Positions 16,703-25,244 of a stretch of 35,194 bases of DNA are shown here, piece by piece (within the stretch, counting starts at the first letter, position 1; every line of letters starts with the position of its first letter). Both the position numbers and the translations under genes were made by a program. Source of the stretch: Gammaproteobacteria bacterium TMED225 (GTDB taxonomy: Bacteria; Pseudomonadota; Gammaproteobacteria; Magnimaribacterales; D2472). Below the pieces are notes generated by a model, which worked only from the letters and a program-made list of their open reading frames with translations, ran no database searches and was not told the origin of the DNA. The stretch lies in NCBI GenBank assembly GCA_002169625.2, contig NHJW02000040.1, positions 19,002 to 54,195 on the forward strand, read 5' to 3'.

Positions 16703-17751
16703 TGAAGATTTTTGATATATATCTTATAAAACGATCTTTCTTAATATCATTTTTAATTTTAGCTGTTTTTGGATTTTTAGACTCCATCTTTAATCTGATA
16801 TCAGAATTAGAAAATTCCTCTAATCGATATGACATTCTAAATATATTTAGATATGTAATTTTCTCAGCGCCTCATAGACTAATTGACTATATTGAGGGAG
16901 CCTGTTTGCTCGGTGTAATGATATCTTTAGGTATTTCTCATCAAGAAGGTAATTTGAATGTAATGAGATCTGCCGGAAAGTCGCCATTGAAAATAGTTTT
17001 TATAAGCTCTTTGGGAGCATTATGCATGGTCATACCTTATTTAATTTTTGACGAAGTCAGTTTTAGAGAGACCTATAACCAAGCAGAAGTAAGAAAAAAT
17101 GTTATTTTACAAAAAGATAATTTTCAAACTAATGAAGTTAAATGGATAAAGTATGAAGATTCATATCTTGCTTTTAGCAATATAATTGATAATTATGCTT
17201 ATCAAACTAAGTTTATAAAAATTGAAGATAAAAAAGTAAAACATACAATAAAATCTAATCAAGCTAGAATTGAAAAAAACAATATCACATTTGAGGATAA
17301 TTTAACTTATAAAAGTTTTGACTCCACAAATAGATCCTTTATACCCGAAAATTTTGAGATTCCAGTTCAATCAAAGATCGCTTTTAAAAATATTAATCAT
17401 CTTGGTATGTCAGAAATGTTAATTTATAGAAAATTATTCTCAGATAGTAATTTAAGAAAGGATAAATTGTTTAAATCACATTTAGATAAAGCCTTATATA
17501 AAAAAATCTTTATGCCAATTTCCATAATTATGCTTTTAGTTTATTTTGGATCGTTAATATTTACCTCATTACGTAATTCAACCTTTGGAGGCAGAATTAT
17601 TGTTGCAGTTATTGGAGCTTTTATATTTAAATTGGCACAGGATCTATCAGTTGGAATATTCATATCTTACAGCTTGCCAATTTTTATTGGTGTCATAATA
17701 CCAACTCTGATTTTATTTATAATGAGCACAATTAATTACAAAGATCTTTAA
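16699..17751 (+). CDS. lptG: LptG, LPS export ABC transporter permease
   Basis: The partner permease of LptF. About 350 residues, with N-terminal membrane spans around residues 11-33 and 47-75, MRSAGKSPLKIVFIS as the coupling-helix region that contacts LptB, a periplasmic domain (about 120-250) and three C-terminal spans in roughly 270-350. The ATG at 16699 overlaps the lptF TGA (ATGA); a second ATG follows at 16702. An upstream in-frame TTG at 16687 is less likely. lptB, lptC and lptA are not in the window. The stop shares a TTAA with the convergent RDD gene. Confidence 0.93.
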   Translation: MMKIFDIYLIKRSFLISFLILAVFGFLDSIFNLISELENSSNRYDILNIFRYVIFSAPHRLIDYIEGACLLGVMISLGISHQEGNLNVMRSAGKSPLKIVFISSLGALCMVIPYLIFDEVSFRETYNQAEVRKNVILQKDNFQTNEVKWIKYEDSYLAFSNIIDNYAYQTKFIKIEDKKVKHTIKSNQARIEKNNITFEDNLTYKSFDSTNRSFIPENFEIPVQSKIAFKNINHLGMSEMLIYRKLFSDSNLRKDKLFKSHLDKALYKKIFMPISIIMLLVYFGSLIFTSLRNSTFGGRIIVAVIGAFIFKLAQDLSVGIFISYSLPIFIGVIIPTLILFIMSTINYKDL

Positions 17752-18158
17752 ATTTTTCTATAAGAGGTTTTTGAGAAATAGTCACTTAAAGATAGATTAT
17801 TTTTTGAAAAATAAATCCATAATAATGGTATACCAATTAGTAAAACAGTAATTGTATTTAAAAAAAATCTAATTGAGACTTGCTTTAGGGTTACTTTTTT
17901 CTTGTTAAGACTGTAAATTTCGAATTTCCAAACAGCCATGCCAAGTGTTTTACCTCCATTGATCCAGAAATAACAAAAAAACCCCCAACTGCTAACAAAT
18001 ATTAAAAAAGGACCAATCCATTTTTCTTCAATGATTCCGCCATTAATCCATACAGCAATTGATCCAACAGCAAACCAAACTCCCAATAAAAGCAATAAAT
18101 CATATATGCTTGCTGCAATTCTTCTAAGAGGAAATACAATATATGATTTATTGCTCAT
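17748..18158 (-). CDS. RDD family membrane protein
   Basis: A 136-residue integral membrane protein with three hydrophobic segments, about residues 17-40, 48-70 and 103-124. The RDD signature appears as RRIAASIYDLLLL near residue 12, and GGKTLGMAVWKFEI near 70 matches the second conserved block. The function of the family is mostly unknown; a few members act in ion exchange. Genes of this type are often found near lptFG or pepA in gammaproteobacteria, but no functional link follows from that. No Shine-Dalgarno site; TACTAT lies 6 bases before the ATG on this strand, so a leaderless mRNA is possible. Confidence 0.85.
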   Translation of the reverse strand: MSNKSYIVFPLRRIAASIYDLLLLLGVWFAVGSIAVWINGGIIEEKWIGPFLIFVSSWGFFCYFWINGGKTLGMAVWKFEIYSLNKKKVTLKQVSIRFFLNTITVLLIGIPLLWIYFSKNNLSLSDYFSKTSYRKI

Positions 18159-18160
18159 TT

Positions 18161-18169
18161 TGGTATAGT
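18161..18169 (+). promoter_or_regulatory. Possible extended -10 promoter for the peptide transporter gene
   Basis: TGGTATAGT matches the extended -10 form TGnTATAaT at five of six core bases plus the TG. It stands 18 bases before the transporter ATG at 18188, in a divergent spacer of only 29 bases shared with the RDD gene. Confidence 0.45.
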
Positions 18170-18187
18170 ACTAAATATTAAGAAAAA

Positions 18188-19672
18188 ATGAATACTATCA
18201 ATACAACTTCTGATTTTTTAGGACATCCCAAAGGTTTATTCGTTTGTTTTGCTACCGAAATGTGGGAAAGGTTCTCTTATTATGGGATGAGAGCACTTCT
18301 TATTCTATATTTAACAAAACATTGGGAATTTTCAGATGCTACAAGCTATTTAATTTATGGTGCATATACTTCTTTAGTTTATATTATGCCTGTTTTTGGA
18401 GGCATGCTTGCCGATCAAATCTTAGGATCTAAAAAAGCAGTAACTTATGGAGCAATTTTATTAGTATTAGGTCATACCGGTATGGCAATTGAAAGCAATC
18501 AACAAATTTTTTACTTATCTTTAGCTTTAATCGTCTCTGGAGTTGGATTTTTAAAACCAAATATATCAACAATGGTAGGTTCACTTTATGAACAGGGCGA
18601 CCCGAGAAGAGATTCTGGGTTCACAATTTTTTACATGGGAATAAACATTGGTGCATTTAGTGCTTCATTATTATGCGGTTATCTTGGCGAAACTTTTGGC
18701 TGGGCATATGGATTTGGAGCTGCTGGAGTTGGAATGTTACTTGGTTTAATAATTTTTTTATGGGGTCAAAAATATTTACTGGGTTTAGCCGAGCCTCCTT
18801 CAGAAAGATATAAAGAAAAAAGTATGGGAATATCATATGAATATTGGGCTTATATTTCTGGTGTTCTTATGGTTCTTGGATCATGGTTTCTTGTTCAGAA
18901 TCAAGAAGTCGTAGGTTCGCTTTTAGGTGGGTTTGGCGCAATATGTATAGCTATTTGGCTTATATATGCTTTGTTTAAATGTACACCAGAAGAACGGGAT
19001 AGGCTTATTGTTGTTGGTATCTTGATTCTTTTTTCATTAATCTTTTGGGCTCTCTTTGAACAAGCTGGGTCTTCTTTAAATATACTAACTGATAGAGGAG
19101 TTGATAGATCGATTTTTGGTTGGGTAGTGCCGGCATCAATGTTTCAATCTCTAAATGCTGGATTTATTTTTACTTTAGCTCCTTTTTTTGCAATGCTTTG
19201 GATTGCTCTTGCTAAAAGAGGCATGGAACCCTCAACTCCATTAAAGTTTTCAATTGGTATTATCTTTGTTGGTTTGGGATTTTTGGCTCTTGTATATGGT
19301 ATGAATGTATCAACAGGCATTCAAACAGGAGTGATATGGATTATAGTAATTTACCTACTTCATACCATTGGTGAATTATGCTTATCACCAGTTGGTCTTT
19401 CATCTGTAACAAAGTTATCACCTCAAAGAATTGTTGGGATGATGATGGGTATGTGGTTTTGTGCATCTGCTGCTGGAAATTATGTAGCAGGTCTTATTGC
19501 AAGAGCCACTGCAAGTGAGGGAGCAGGAGTTATTGATGGAACATTTTCACTAATTCAAAAACAAGCTTTTATTGATGTTTACCTAAATGTTGGTCTAATT
19601 GCTATTGGATGTGGATTATTTTTAGCTATTCTCACCCCAATTCTCAAACGATTAATGCATGGCGCCAGCTAA
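18188..19672 (+). CDS. POT/PTR2 family proton-coupled di-/tripeptide transporter
   Basis: A 494-residue major-facilitator protein with about 14 hydrophobic segments in the inner membrane. The POT-specific ExxERF motif is clear (EMWERFSYYG, Glu24, Glu27, Arg28), as is the PTR2 signature region FYMGINIGAF at 148-157. GGMLADQILGSKKA is the MFS loop between helices 2 and 3, and LCLSPVGLS sits in helix 10. Such proteins import short peptides with protons; E. coli DtpA to DtpD are the nearest familiar relatives, and a specific symbol is not justified. A monocistronic or two-gene unit with the tiny ORF at 19659. The only dedicated solute importer in the window. Confidence 0.93.
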   Translation: MNTINTTSDFLGHPKGLFVCFATEMWERFSYYGMRALLILYLTKHWEFSDATSYLIYGAYTSLVYIMPVFGGMLADQILGSKKAVTYGAILLVLGHTGMAIESNQQIFYLSLALIVSGVGFLKPNISTMVGSLYEQGDPRRDSGFTIFYMGINIGAFSASLLCGYLGETFGWAYGFGAAGVGMLLGLIIFLWGQKYLLGLAEPPSERYKEKSMGISYEYWAYISGVLMVLGSWFLVQNQEVVGSLLGGFGAICIAIWLIYALFKCTPEERDRLIVVGILILFSLIFWALFEQAGSSLNILTDRGVDRSIFGWVVPASMFQSLNAGFIFTLAPFFAMLWIALAKRGMEPSTPLKFSIGIIFVGLGFLALVYGMNVSTGIQTGVIWIIVIYLLHTIGELCLSPVGLSSVTKLSPQRIVGMMMGMWFCASAAGNYVAGLIARATASEGAGVIDGTFSLIQKQAFIDVYLNVGLIAIGCGLFLAILTPILKRLMHGAS

Positions 19673-19781
19673 GGGAAAAAAAAATCCAGTTAAAAAAAAT
19701 ATGGATAAATTCCATAGACCAAAAACTCACAAGGACAAAACTAAATATAATAGAAAAGTGAAATCTAAGAAACTTGATTAA
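19659..19781 (+). CDS. Possible small basic protein, 40 residues
   Basis: An ORF of 40 codons begins 14 bases before the end of the peptide-transporter gene and ends 17 bases inside the convergent dapE end, filling an otherwise empty 92-base gap. The product has 14 Lys, 2 Arg and 2 His, with KKNPVKKNMDKFHRPKTHKD at residues 7-26 and KYNRK following. The spacing of NPV, N, KF, H-DK and Y-RK looks like short conserved basic proteins I associate with gammaproteobacteria, possibly nucleic-acid or ribosome binding, but I cannot name the family with certainty. No Shine-Dalgarno site is seen; translation could be coupled to the transporter. AT bias alone also favours Lys codons, so this needs conservation evidence. 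Confidence 0.5.
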   Translation: MAPAKGKKNPVKKNMDKFHRPKTHKDKTKYNRKVKSKKLD

Positions 19782-20892
19782 GATTTTTCAAAATTTTTGT
19801 ATATATATCTTTAAGAGCCCATAACTCACTTATTTTTATATGCTCATCAATTTGATGAATTGTCTTATTAACGGGCCCCAATTCAATAATTTCAGTATTC
19901 ATTTTAGCTACAAAGCGTCCATCAGATGTCCCACCTTTTGCATTTTGTTCTGGAAAGTAGCCAGTAACTTCTTTTACAGAATTAGAAACTATATCTTTAA
20001 AAAAATTATTTTTTGTATAGTAAGGATTTCCGTTTAAATCCCATTCTAGGTCATAATTTAAATCGAGTTCATTTAAGATAGACTCAAACTCATTTTTAAG
20101 ACTTTTTTCATTTGATTCAGTTGAAAATCTGAAATTAAAAGTTAACTCAAGATCTCCTGGGACAACATTATGAGCTCCTGTCCCTGAGTTAATATTAGAA
20201 ATTTGAAAACTTGTAGGATCAAAAGCATCATTGCCATTATCCCAAATTTTTTTATTTAATTTTGAAATCAACTCACCTGATAAAAGGATTGGATTTATAA
20301 CTTTTTCTGGATATGCAATATGACCCTGCTTACCAAATATTTTTAAATGACCACCAAGAGATCCTCTTCTTCCAACTCTTACACAATCCGCAACTTTTTC
20401 ACTTGATGTTGGCTCACCAACCAAACAGAAATCAATAATTTCATCATTTTGAATCATATCTTCAATGATTTTATCTATAAATCCATCCTTAGAAGTACCT
20501 TCTTCATTGGATGTAATCAACATTCCTAAATTGAAGTTAAGTTGCTCAGAAGAATTAATAAATTCTTTTGCAGACTCAATAAAAGCAGCGACAGATGCTT
20601 TCATATCTGCTACACCTCTTCCATATAAGATATCGCCATCAATAGTTGCGGAAAAGGGTGGATATTTCCATTTTTCTTCAGGTCCTGTAGGAACGACATC
20701 CGTGTGGCCTAAAAAACAAAATAATTTTCCTGGAGTATCAGTAGTTGCATATAAGTTTTCTACGTTAAGATAATTGATTCTTTTACAATTAAAACCTAGT
20801 TTAGTAAGCTCTTCTTCAAGAAGATCAAAACAACCCATATCGTTTGGCGATATAGATTTTATCCTTAGTAAATTTTGAAGAAGCTCAATCAT
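19765..20892 (-). CDS. dapE: DapE, succinyl-diaminopimelate desuccinylase
   Basis: A zinc amidohydrolase of the M20 family that releases LL-diaminopimelate in lysine and cell-wall synthesis. With the ATG at 20892 the protein has 375 residues, the E. coli length. Metal and catalytic residues are visible with an offset of 4: His63 and Asp65 (LGHTDVVP), Asp96 (GRGVADMKAS), Glu130 and Glu131 (SNEEGTSKDG), and a C-terminal His in NKTIHQIDEH. The frame stays open 51 bases further upstream, but that would run into dapD and adds residues absent from the family. Its ATG overlaps the dapD stop by 8 bases, so translation is likely coupled. Confidence 0.96.
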   Translation of the reverse strand: MIELLQNLLRIKSISPNDMGCFDLLEEELTKLGFNCKRINYLNVENLYATTDTPGKLFCFLGHTDVVPTGPEEKWKYPPFSATIDGDILYGRGVADMKASVAAFIESAKEFINSSEQLNFNLGMLITSNEEGTSKDGFIDKIIEDMIQNDEIIDFCLVGEPTSSEKVADCVRVGRRGSLGGHLKIFGKQGHIAYPEKVINPILLSGELISKLNKKIWDNGNDAFDPTSFQISNINSGTGAHNVVPGDLELTFNFRFSTESNEKSLKNEFESILNELDLNYDLEWDLNGNPYYTKNNFFKDIVSNSVKEVTGYFPEQNAKGGTSDGRFVAKMNTEIIELGPVNKTIHQIDEHIKISELWALKDIYTKILKNLNQVS

Positions 20893-21793
20893 TATTATGT
20901 AATTCTTTATTAAGTTTTGAAATTTTTTTGTTTTGTTTCGCAATTACTTTTCCAGTGGTTGAATCTCTGAAAAATAATGTATTTTCTATTCCAGATATTT
21001 CAGAGGCTTTTATTAATTTAGACTCTTTACCATCTAAAATTGTAATTTTTGTCCCGGCTGTAATATATAAACCTGCTTCAACTGTACAATTATCACCAAG
21101 TGATATTCCAATTCCTGAATTTGCTCCAAGAAGACAATTATCTCCAATAGAAATTTTGGTATTATTACCTCCTGATAATGTACCCATTGTACTTGATCCG
21201 CCTCCAAGGTCAGTATTAGCACCAATAACCACACCAGCAGAAATTCTACCTTCAATCATAGCCTTCCCAAGAGTGCCTGCATTAAAATTCACAAATCCCT
21301 CATGCATAATAGTAGTTCCTTCACTCAAGTATGCACCAAGACGAACTCTAGATGAATCGGCAATTCTAACTTTTTGTGGAACAATGTAATCTGTCAAACA
21401 AGGAAATTTATCGATTGATCTTATGTATAGTTCATTTTTATTAATTTTTGACGCAATTAGTCTTTCATCAATTTCATCTAGAGAAATCGGGCCTTGGTTT
21501 GTCCAAACAACATTTGGAATATTTAAAAATAATCCATCTAAATTTAAGGAATTGGGTAAAACTAGTTTATATGATAATAAATGAAGTTTTAAATAAGCAT
21601 CTATGATGTTTTCAATAGGTCTTTCTAAATCCTTTTCAGTCCAACTAATTTCAACTATTTTCATTGAGTTATCATTAATATTAGTTATTTCTCCCGAAAT
21701 TTTTTCTTCTCCAAATTCTACGTAAGGAAAAAAGACATCAAGCATCTCTCCTTTAGACGAAATATTTGCAATTCCCTTAGTAATAATTTTCAT
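20885..21793 (-). CDS. dapD: DapD, tetrahydrodipicolinate N-succinyltransferase (long Pseudomonas-type)
   Basis: Transfers succinyl from succinyl-CoA to tetrahydrodipicolinate in the succinylase branch of DAP/lysine synthesis. At 302 residues it is longer than E. coli DapD (274). The layout, with an N-terminal alpha/beta domain (about 1-130) followed by a left-handed beta helix (VRLGAYLSEGTTIMHEGFVN, then GGGSSTMGTLSGGNN and GANSGIGISLGDNC), matches the form seen in Pseudomonas aeruginosa. The FVNFNAGTLGKAMIEGRIS block is diagnostic of that group. It lies 15 bases after glnD and overlaps dapE by 8 bases. Confidence 0.95.
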   Translation of the reverse strand: MKIITKGIANISSKGEMLDVFFPYVEFGEEKISGEITNINDNSMKIVEISWTEKDLERPIENIIDAYLKLHLLSYKLVLPNSLNLDGLFLNIPNVVWTNQGPISLDEIDERLIASKINKNELYIRSIDKFPCLTDYIVPQKVRIADSSRVRLGAYLSEGTTIMHEGFVNFNAGTLGKAMIEGRISAGVVIGANTDLGGGSSTMGTLSGGNNTKISIGDNCLLGANSGIGISLGDNCTVEAGLYITAGTKITILDGKESKLIKASEISGIENTLFFRDSTTGKVIAKQNKKISKLNKELHNND

Positions 21794-21808
21794 TGTTAGA
21801 TTATAGTT

Positions 21809-24325
21809 TTAATTAATTTGTTTTAAACAATTTTTTAGATCATTTTTAATTTTTTGGATTTTTTCTGCAGAAATAATTGTTTTATCCATGTTTTCAATTT
21901 CAAAACTATCCTCAACTTTTTCTCCCAAAGTATTAATTCTTGCTGAAAAAATCGAAACATCATTTTTGAGAAAAACATCTGCAATCTTTGAAAGCAATCC
22001 TTGGCTATCTATCGTTTCAATTGTAATAAGGTTTATACCTTTATTTTTATTCACAGAGTCATGAATATTTATAACTTTTTCAAAACTAGCTAAAGATTTT
22101 GATGATTTTTTTGAATTTTCAATCTTATCAAAGTCAACAAACTTTTCTTCAATTTTCTTTGCTAAATCATTTAAATCTGATTTTGTTAATGTTCTATTAT
22201 GATATGTTGTTTTTGTTATAAATGTATTTGCTGCAAAACTATTATCAATAGATGTAAAAATATTAGCGTCTATTACTTCAAGGGCTGAGTGCTCAAATAT
22301 TTTTGCAAGTTTATAAAAAAGGCCTGGAGCATTCTTTACTTTTACAAAGACCTCAATCAGATTTTCAAAAACATTTTTACAACCAATGATAATTTTATTA
22401 TTTTTATTATTAATAATTAATTTAGATTGCCACTGAAGAGAATCACTAGGATTTTTATTAAAATAACTTGTATCTAAATTTGCAAAGTAGTTTTCTAAAA
22501 TAGATTTATCACTATTATCAAATGCTTTTAAGGCGTTTTGTTTTCGATCGAAAGCAATTTTACTTGATTCTTTAAATGGCTCTTTATTGATCCTTGACCT
22601 TGCTCTTGTATATAGATCTTTTAATAATTGATGTTTCCAGCCATTCCATAAAGCAGGATTTGTAGCTCTAATATCATTAATTGTTAAAATATAAAGATAA
22701 TCTAATTGCTCAATCTGATCTATTTGTTCAATGAAAGTATTGATAGTATCAGGATCACCTATATCTTTTTTTTGAGATATTGAAGACATAATTAAATGAT
22801 TTTTTACCAACCATGATATTAAATTTGCGTTAGTTGAGGATAGGCCGATTCTTTTTGCAAAGTTAAAACTTGCTTTTGCTCCAATTTCTGAATGGTCACC
22901 ACCTTTACCTTTACCAAGATCATGAAAAATCCCAGCAATATAAAGAAGTTCAATTTTAGGAATCTTATTTATTATTTCATGTTCTAACTCGAATCCACTC
23001 TTTTTATAAAGTTTCATTTGCCTCATATTTCTTACAACTTTAAATGTATGCTCGTCTACCGTATAAACATGAAACAAATCAAATTGCATTTGTCCAACAA
23101 CATTGGAAAAATCAGGAATATATGCTTGAAGAACTCCTAAGGTTTTCATCGTCTTAAGAATCGAAGAAAGATTATATTTTGATCTCAATATTTCTATAAA
23201 CTGAGCTGAGAATGCAGGATTTAATCTAAACTCATCATCAATGAGCTTTGTATTATTTTTAATTAAGGATTTAGTCTCCGTATCTATTAAATCTATTACT
23301 TTACTTTTGCCTATTTCAAGAAATATTTGAAAAATAAGATTTTTATTTTTTTTAAGATCAGTATTTTTAATACCTATTTTATTTTTATTTTTATAAATTC
23401 CATAAATCTTTTTGAAGAATATACTTTGGGGTTTTTCTACATATTTCTCAAAAATAATTTCATTAAAATAAGAAATTGCACTTGCCATTTCATAATAATT
23501 TTTCATCATACTCTCAAGCATCGTTGTTGATTTTTTTGTACCATCATGAAGCTCTTTAGAAACTTCAATCTGAGCCTCAAAACTCAATCTATTTTTATTT
23601 GTTTCAATATTAGTAGCAAACCTTAACAACTTTATAAAATTATATGCTTTAAGGGACTCACTAAACTCTTCAGTAAAAACCTTGGCATTAATAATAGAGT
23701 CATTTGAATTTAAACCATAACAGTGCTGAAGTATCCATAGTGAAGTTTGAAAGTCTCTCATTGTTCCTGGTGACTCTTTTAAATCGGGTTCCAAGTTATA
23801 TGCAGAAGAGTGAAAATTATCATGCCGACTTTGCTGTTCACTATATTTCATTTTATAAAAATTATTTTTTGACCATATTCGTCTAAGGGAATTTGAAATG
23901 TTTTTATCTACATCATGATTTGAAATAATAGGCCTTCTTGAAAGATATGATGTAAATTCTTTAAGGTCTTTTTTTGCTATCTCTTTCAAATCCGAAATAG
24001 ATCTAACGGAATGACCAACTTTAAAGCCCTGATCCCATAGATAGGATATTAATTTTTCTAAGCCTGTAAAATTTTCTGACTTATTTATCTGGATAATAGA
24101 AATATCAATATCTGAAGAGGGGAACATCTCTTTTCTGCCAAAACCTCCATTCGCATAGACAGCAAAATTTTTATCAAGATGAAGTTCAATAAACTTATCC
24201 TTTATTATTTTCTCAACTTGATCAGAATATTTTTCAAGATAATTATTTATTTTTGAAGGTTTTGAGTAATTTTTTTTTAGGTTAGTTTTAAAATCTTTTT
24301 TGATTATTTCTATTTGATCATTCAT
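21809..24325 (-). CDS. glnD: GlnD, bifunctional uridylyltransferase/uridylyl-removing enzyme
   Basis: Senses glutamine and adds or removes UMP on PII proteins, controlling nitrogen assimilation. The 838 residues (E. coli 890) contain a nucleotidyltransferase domain with GGFGRKEMFPSSDIDISI (Asp72, Asp74), an HD hydrolase domain with His468-Asp469 in FHDLGKGKGGDHSEIG, and two C-terminal ACT domains (about 690-760 and 770-838) that bind glutamine. The part around residues 300-345 is a Lys/Asn-rich low-complexity linker, consistent with AT pressure. One-base TAATG overlap with map upstream. Presence implies PII-based nitrogen control, although no glnB or amtB is here. Confidence 0.96.
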   Translation of the reverse strand: MNDQIEIIKKDFKTNLKKNYSKPSKINNYLEKYSDQVEKIIKDKFIELHLDKNFAVYANGGFGRKEMFPSSDIDISIIQINKSENFTGLEKLISYLWDQGFKVGHSVRSISDLKEIAKKDLKEFTSYLSRRPIISNHDVDKNISNSLRRIWSKNNFYKMKYSEQQSRHDNFHSSAYNLEPDLKESPGTMRDFQTSLWILQHCYGLNSNDSIINAKVFTEEFSESLKAYNFIKLLRFATNIETNKNRLSFEAQIEVSKELHDGTKKSTTMLESMMKNYYEMASAISYFNEIIFEKYVEKPQSIFFKKIYGIYKNKNKIGIKNTDLKKNKNLIFQIFLEIGKSKVIDLIDTETKSLIKNNTKLIDDEFRLNPAFSAQFIEILRSKYNLSSILKTMKTLGVLQAYIPDFSNVVGQMQFDLFHVYTVDEHTFKVVRNMRQMKLYKKSGFELEHEIINKIPKIELLYIAGIFHDLGKGKGGDHSEIGAKASFNFAKRIGLSSTNANLISWLVKNHLIMSSISQKKDIGDPDTINTFIEQIDQIEQLDYLYILTINDIRATNPALWNGWKHQLLKDLYTRARSRINKEPFKESSKIAFDRKQNALKAFDNSDKSILENYFANLDTSYFNKNPSDSLQWQSKLIINNKNNKIIIGCKNVFENLIEVFVKVKNAPGLFYKLAKIFEHSALEVIDANIFTSIDNSFAANTFITKTTYHNRTLTKSDLNDLAKKIEEKFVDFDKIENSKKSSKSLASFEKVINIHDSVNKNKGINLITIETIDSQGLLSKIADVFLKNDVSIFSARINTLGEKVEDSFEIENMDKTIISAEKIQKIKNDLKNCLKQIN

Positions 24326-25092
24326 TAAAATTCGTCACTTCTTCTAGTAAGGACATCATAACCATCACTTGTAACAGCAATAGTATGTTCCCATTGTGCA
24401 GAATTTCTTCCATCTTTTGTTTCAACAGTCCAACCATCTTTGAGAGTTTTACAATATTTAGATCCTTGATTGATCATTGGCTCAATCGTAAAACACATAC
24501 CTTCTGTAAGCTGCAAACCTTTTCCCGGTTTGCCATAGTGAAGAATTTGAGGCTCTTCGTGATAAACAGTCCCAATTCCATGTCCACAATAATCTTCCAC
24601 AACACTGTAATAATTTTTTTCTGCATGTTCTTGAATTGCATTACCAATATCACTAATGTGTGCTCCTGGTTTCACTACTTCAATACCCCTATAAAGACAT
24701 TCTTGAGTAACTTTTACTAATCTTTGATTATGAGGAGCACATTTTCCAACTAAAAACATCTTAGAAGTATCACCATGCCAACCATCTTTTATAACAGTTA
24801 CGTCAATATTTAAAATATCTCCCTCTTTTAGAATTCTTTTTTCGCTTGGAATGCCATGACATATAACTTGATTGATACTTGAACATATAGTTTTTTCAAA
24901 CCCGTTATAACCAATATTTGCTGGAATCGCTTTTTGAACATTAACGATATGCTCGTAACATAATCTATCAAGTTCACTTGTTGAAATCCCAGGAAGAACG
25001 TAGGGCGATATCATCTCTAGAACTTCAGCAGCTAATTTTCCAGCTATTCGCATTTTTTCGATTTGTTGAGAAGTTTTAATAGATATTTTCAT
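24325..25092 (-). CDS. map: Methionine aminopeptidase, type I
   Basis: Removes the initiator Met from nascent proteins. The 255-residue pita-bread fold has the metal ligands in IDVTVIKDGWHGDTSKMF (two Asp), GHGIGTVYHEEP (His), FTIEPMI (Glu) and QWEHTIAVT (Glu). It heads a map-glnD-dapD-dapE unit, an order partly shared with E. coli map-glnD-dapD. In E. coli the divergent neighbour is rpsB; here it is carA. On this strand TATATAAA lies about 15-20 bases before the ATG and may be a -10. Confidence 0.97.
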   Translation of the reverse strand: MKISIKTSQQIEKMRIAGKLAAEVLEMISPYVLPGISTSELDRLCYEHIVNVQKAIPANIGYNGFEKTICSSINQVICHGIPSEKRILKEGDILNIDVTVIKDGWHGDTSKMFLVGKCAPHNQRLVKVTQECLYRGIEVVKPGAHISDIGNAIQEHAEKNYYSVVEDYCGHGIGTVYHEEPQILHYGKPGKGLQLTEGMCFTIEPMINQGSKYCKTLKDGWTVETKDGRNSAQWEHTIAVTSDGYDVLTRRSDEF

Positions 25093-25140
25093 TTTTTTTC
25101 ATTTTTATATAGACACAAGACAGCTTAGTCTATAAAGTAC

Positions 25141-25179
25141 AATTTTAATGTCAGCATGTAATTTTAGCTCATTAAAATT
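25141..25179. promoter_or_regulatory. 10-bp perfect inverted repeat between map and carA
   Basis: AATTTTAATG at 25141-25150 is the exact reverse complement of CATTAAAATT at 25170-25179, with a 19-base loop. It lies in the 152-base spacer shared by the map operon and carAB, the longest non-coding stretch in the window. It could be an operator, because carAB is usually controlled by arginine, pyrimidines or purines. It does not match the ArgR box well. The AT-rich background makes chance pairing possible. Confidence 0.3.
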
Positions 25180-25231
25180 TAAAAAATCTTTTTGTAGACA
25201 TCCATTTTTTTTCTTTAATTTAATCAAATTT

Positions 25232-25238
25232 AAGGAAG
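25232..25238 (+). promoter_or_regulatory. Ribosome binding site for carA
   Basis: AAGGAAG lies 6 bases before the GTG at 25245. It decides in favour of this GTG start, which also fits the alignment with other CarA proteins. Confidence 0.65.
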
Positions 25239-25244
25239 TTTCCT

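Noticed and set aside
20893-20943. 17-residue N-terminal extension of DapE
   Set aside because: It reads back into dapD, is Lys/Asn-rich, and the ATG at 20892 gives the family length of 375 residues.
20928-21389. 153-codon open frame on the plus strand opposite dapD
   Set aside because: Antisense to the conserved beta-helix repeats of DapD; its Pro/Ile/Val-rich composition is what the repeat codons give in reverse.
22380-22430. A/T-only low-complexity tract resembling a repeat or replication-origin element
   Set aside because: It lies inside glnD and encodes an Asn/Lys/Ile-rich segment in frame; explained by AT bias in a variable part of the protein.
25092-25140. Specific -35/-10 promoter for map in the divergent spacer
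   Set aside because: TATATA is a fair -10, but no hexamer at 16-18 bases upstream resembles a -35, and such strings occur often at this base composition.
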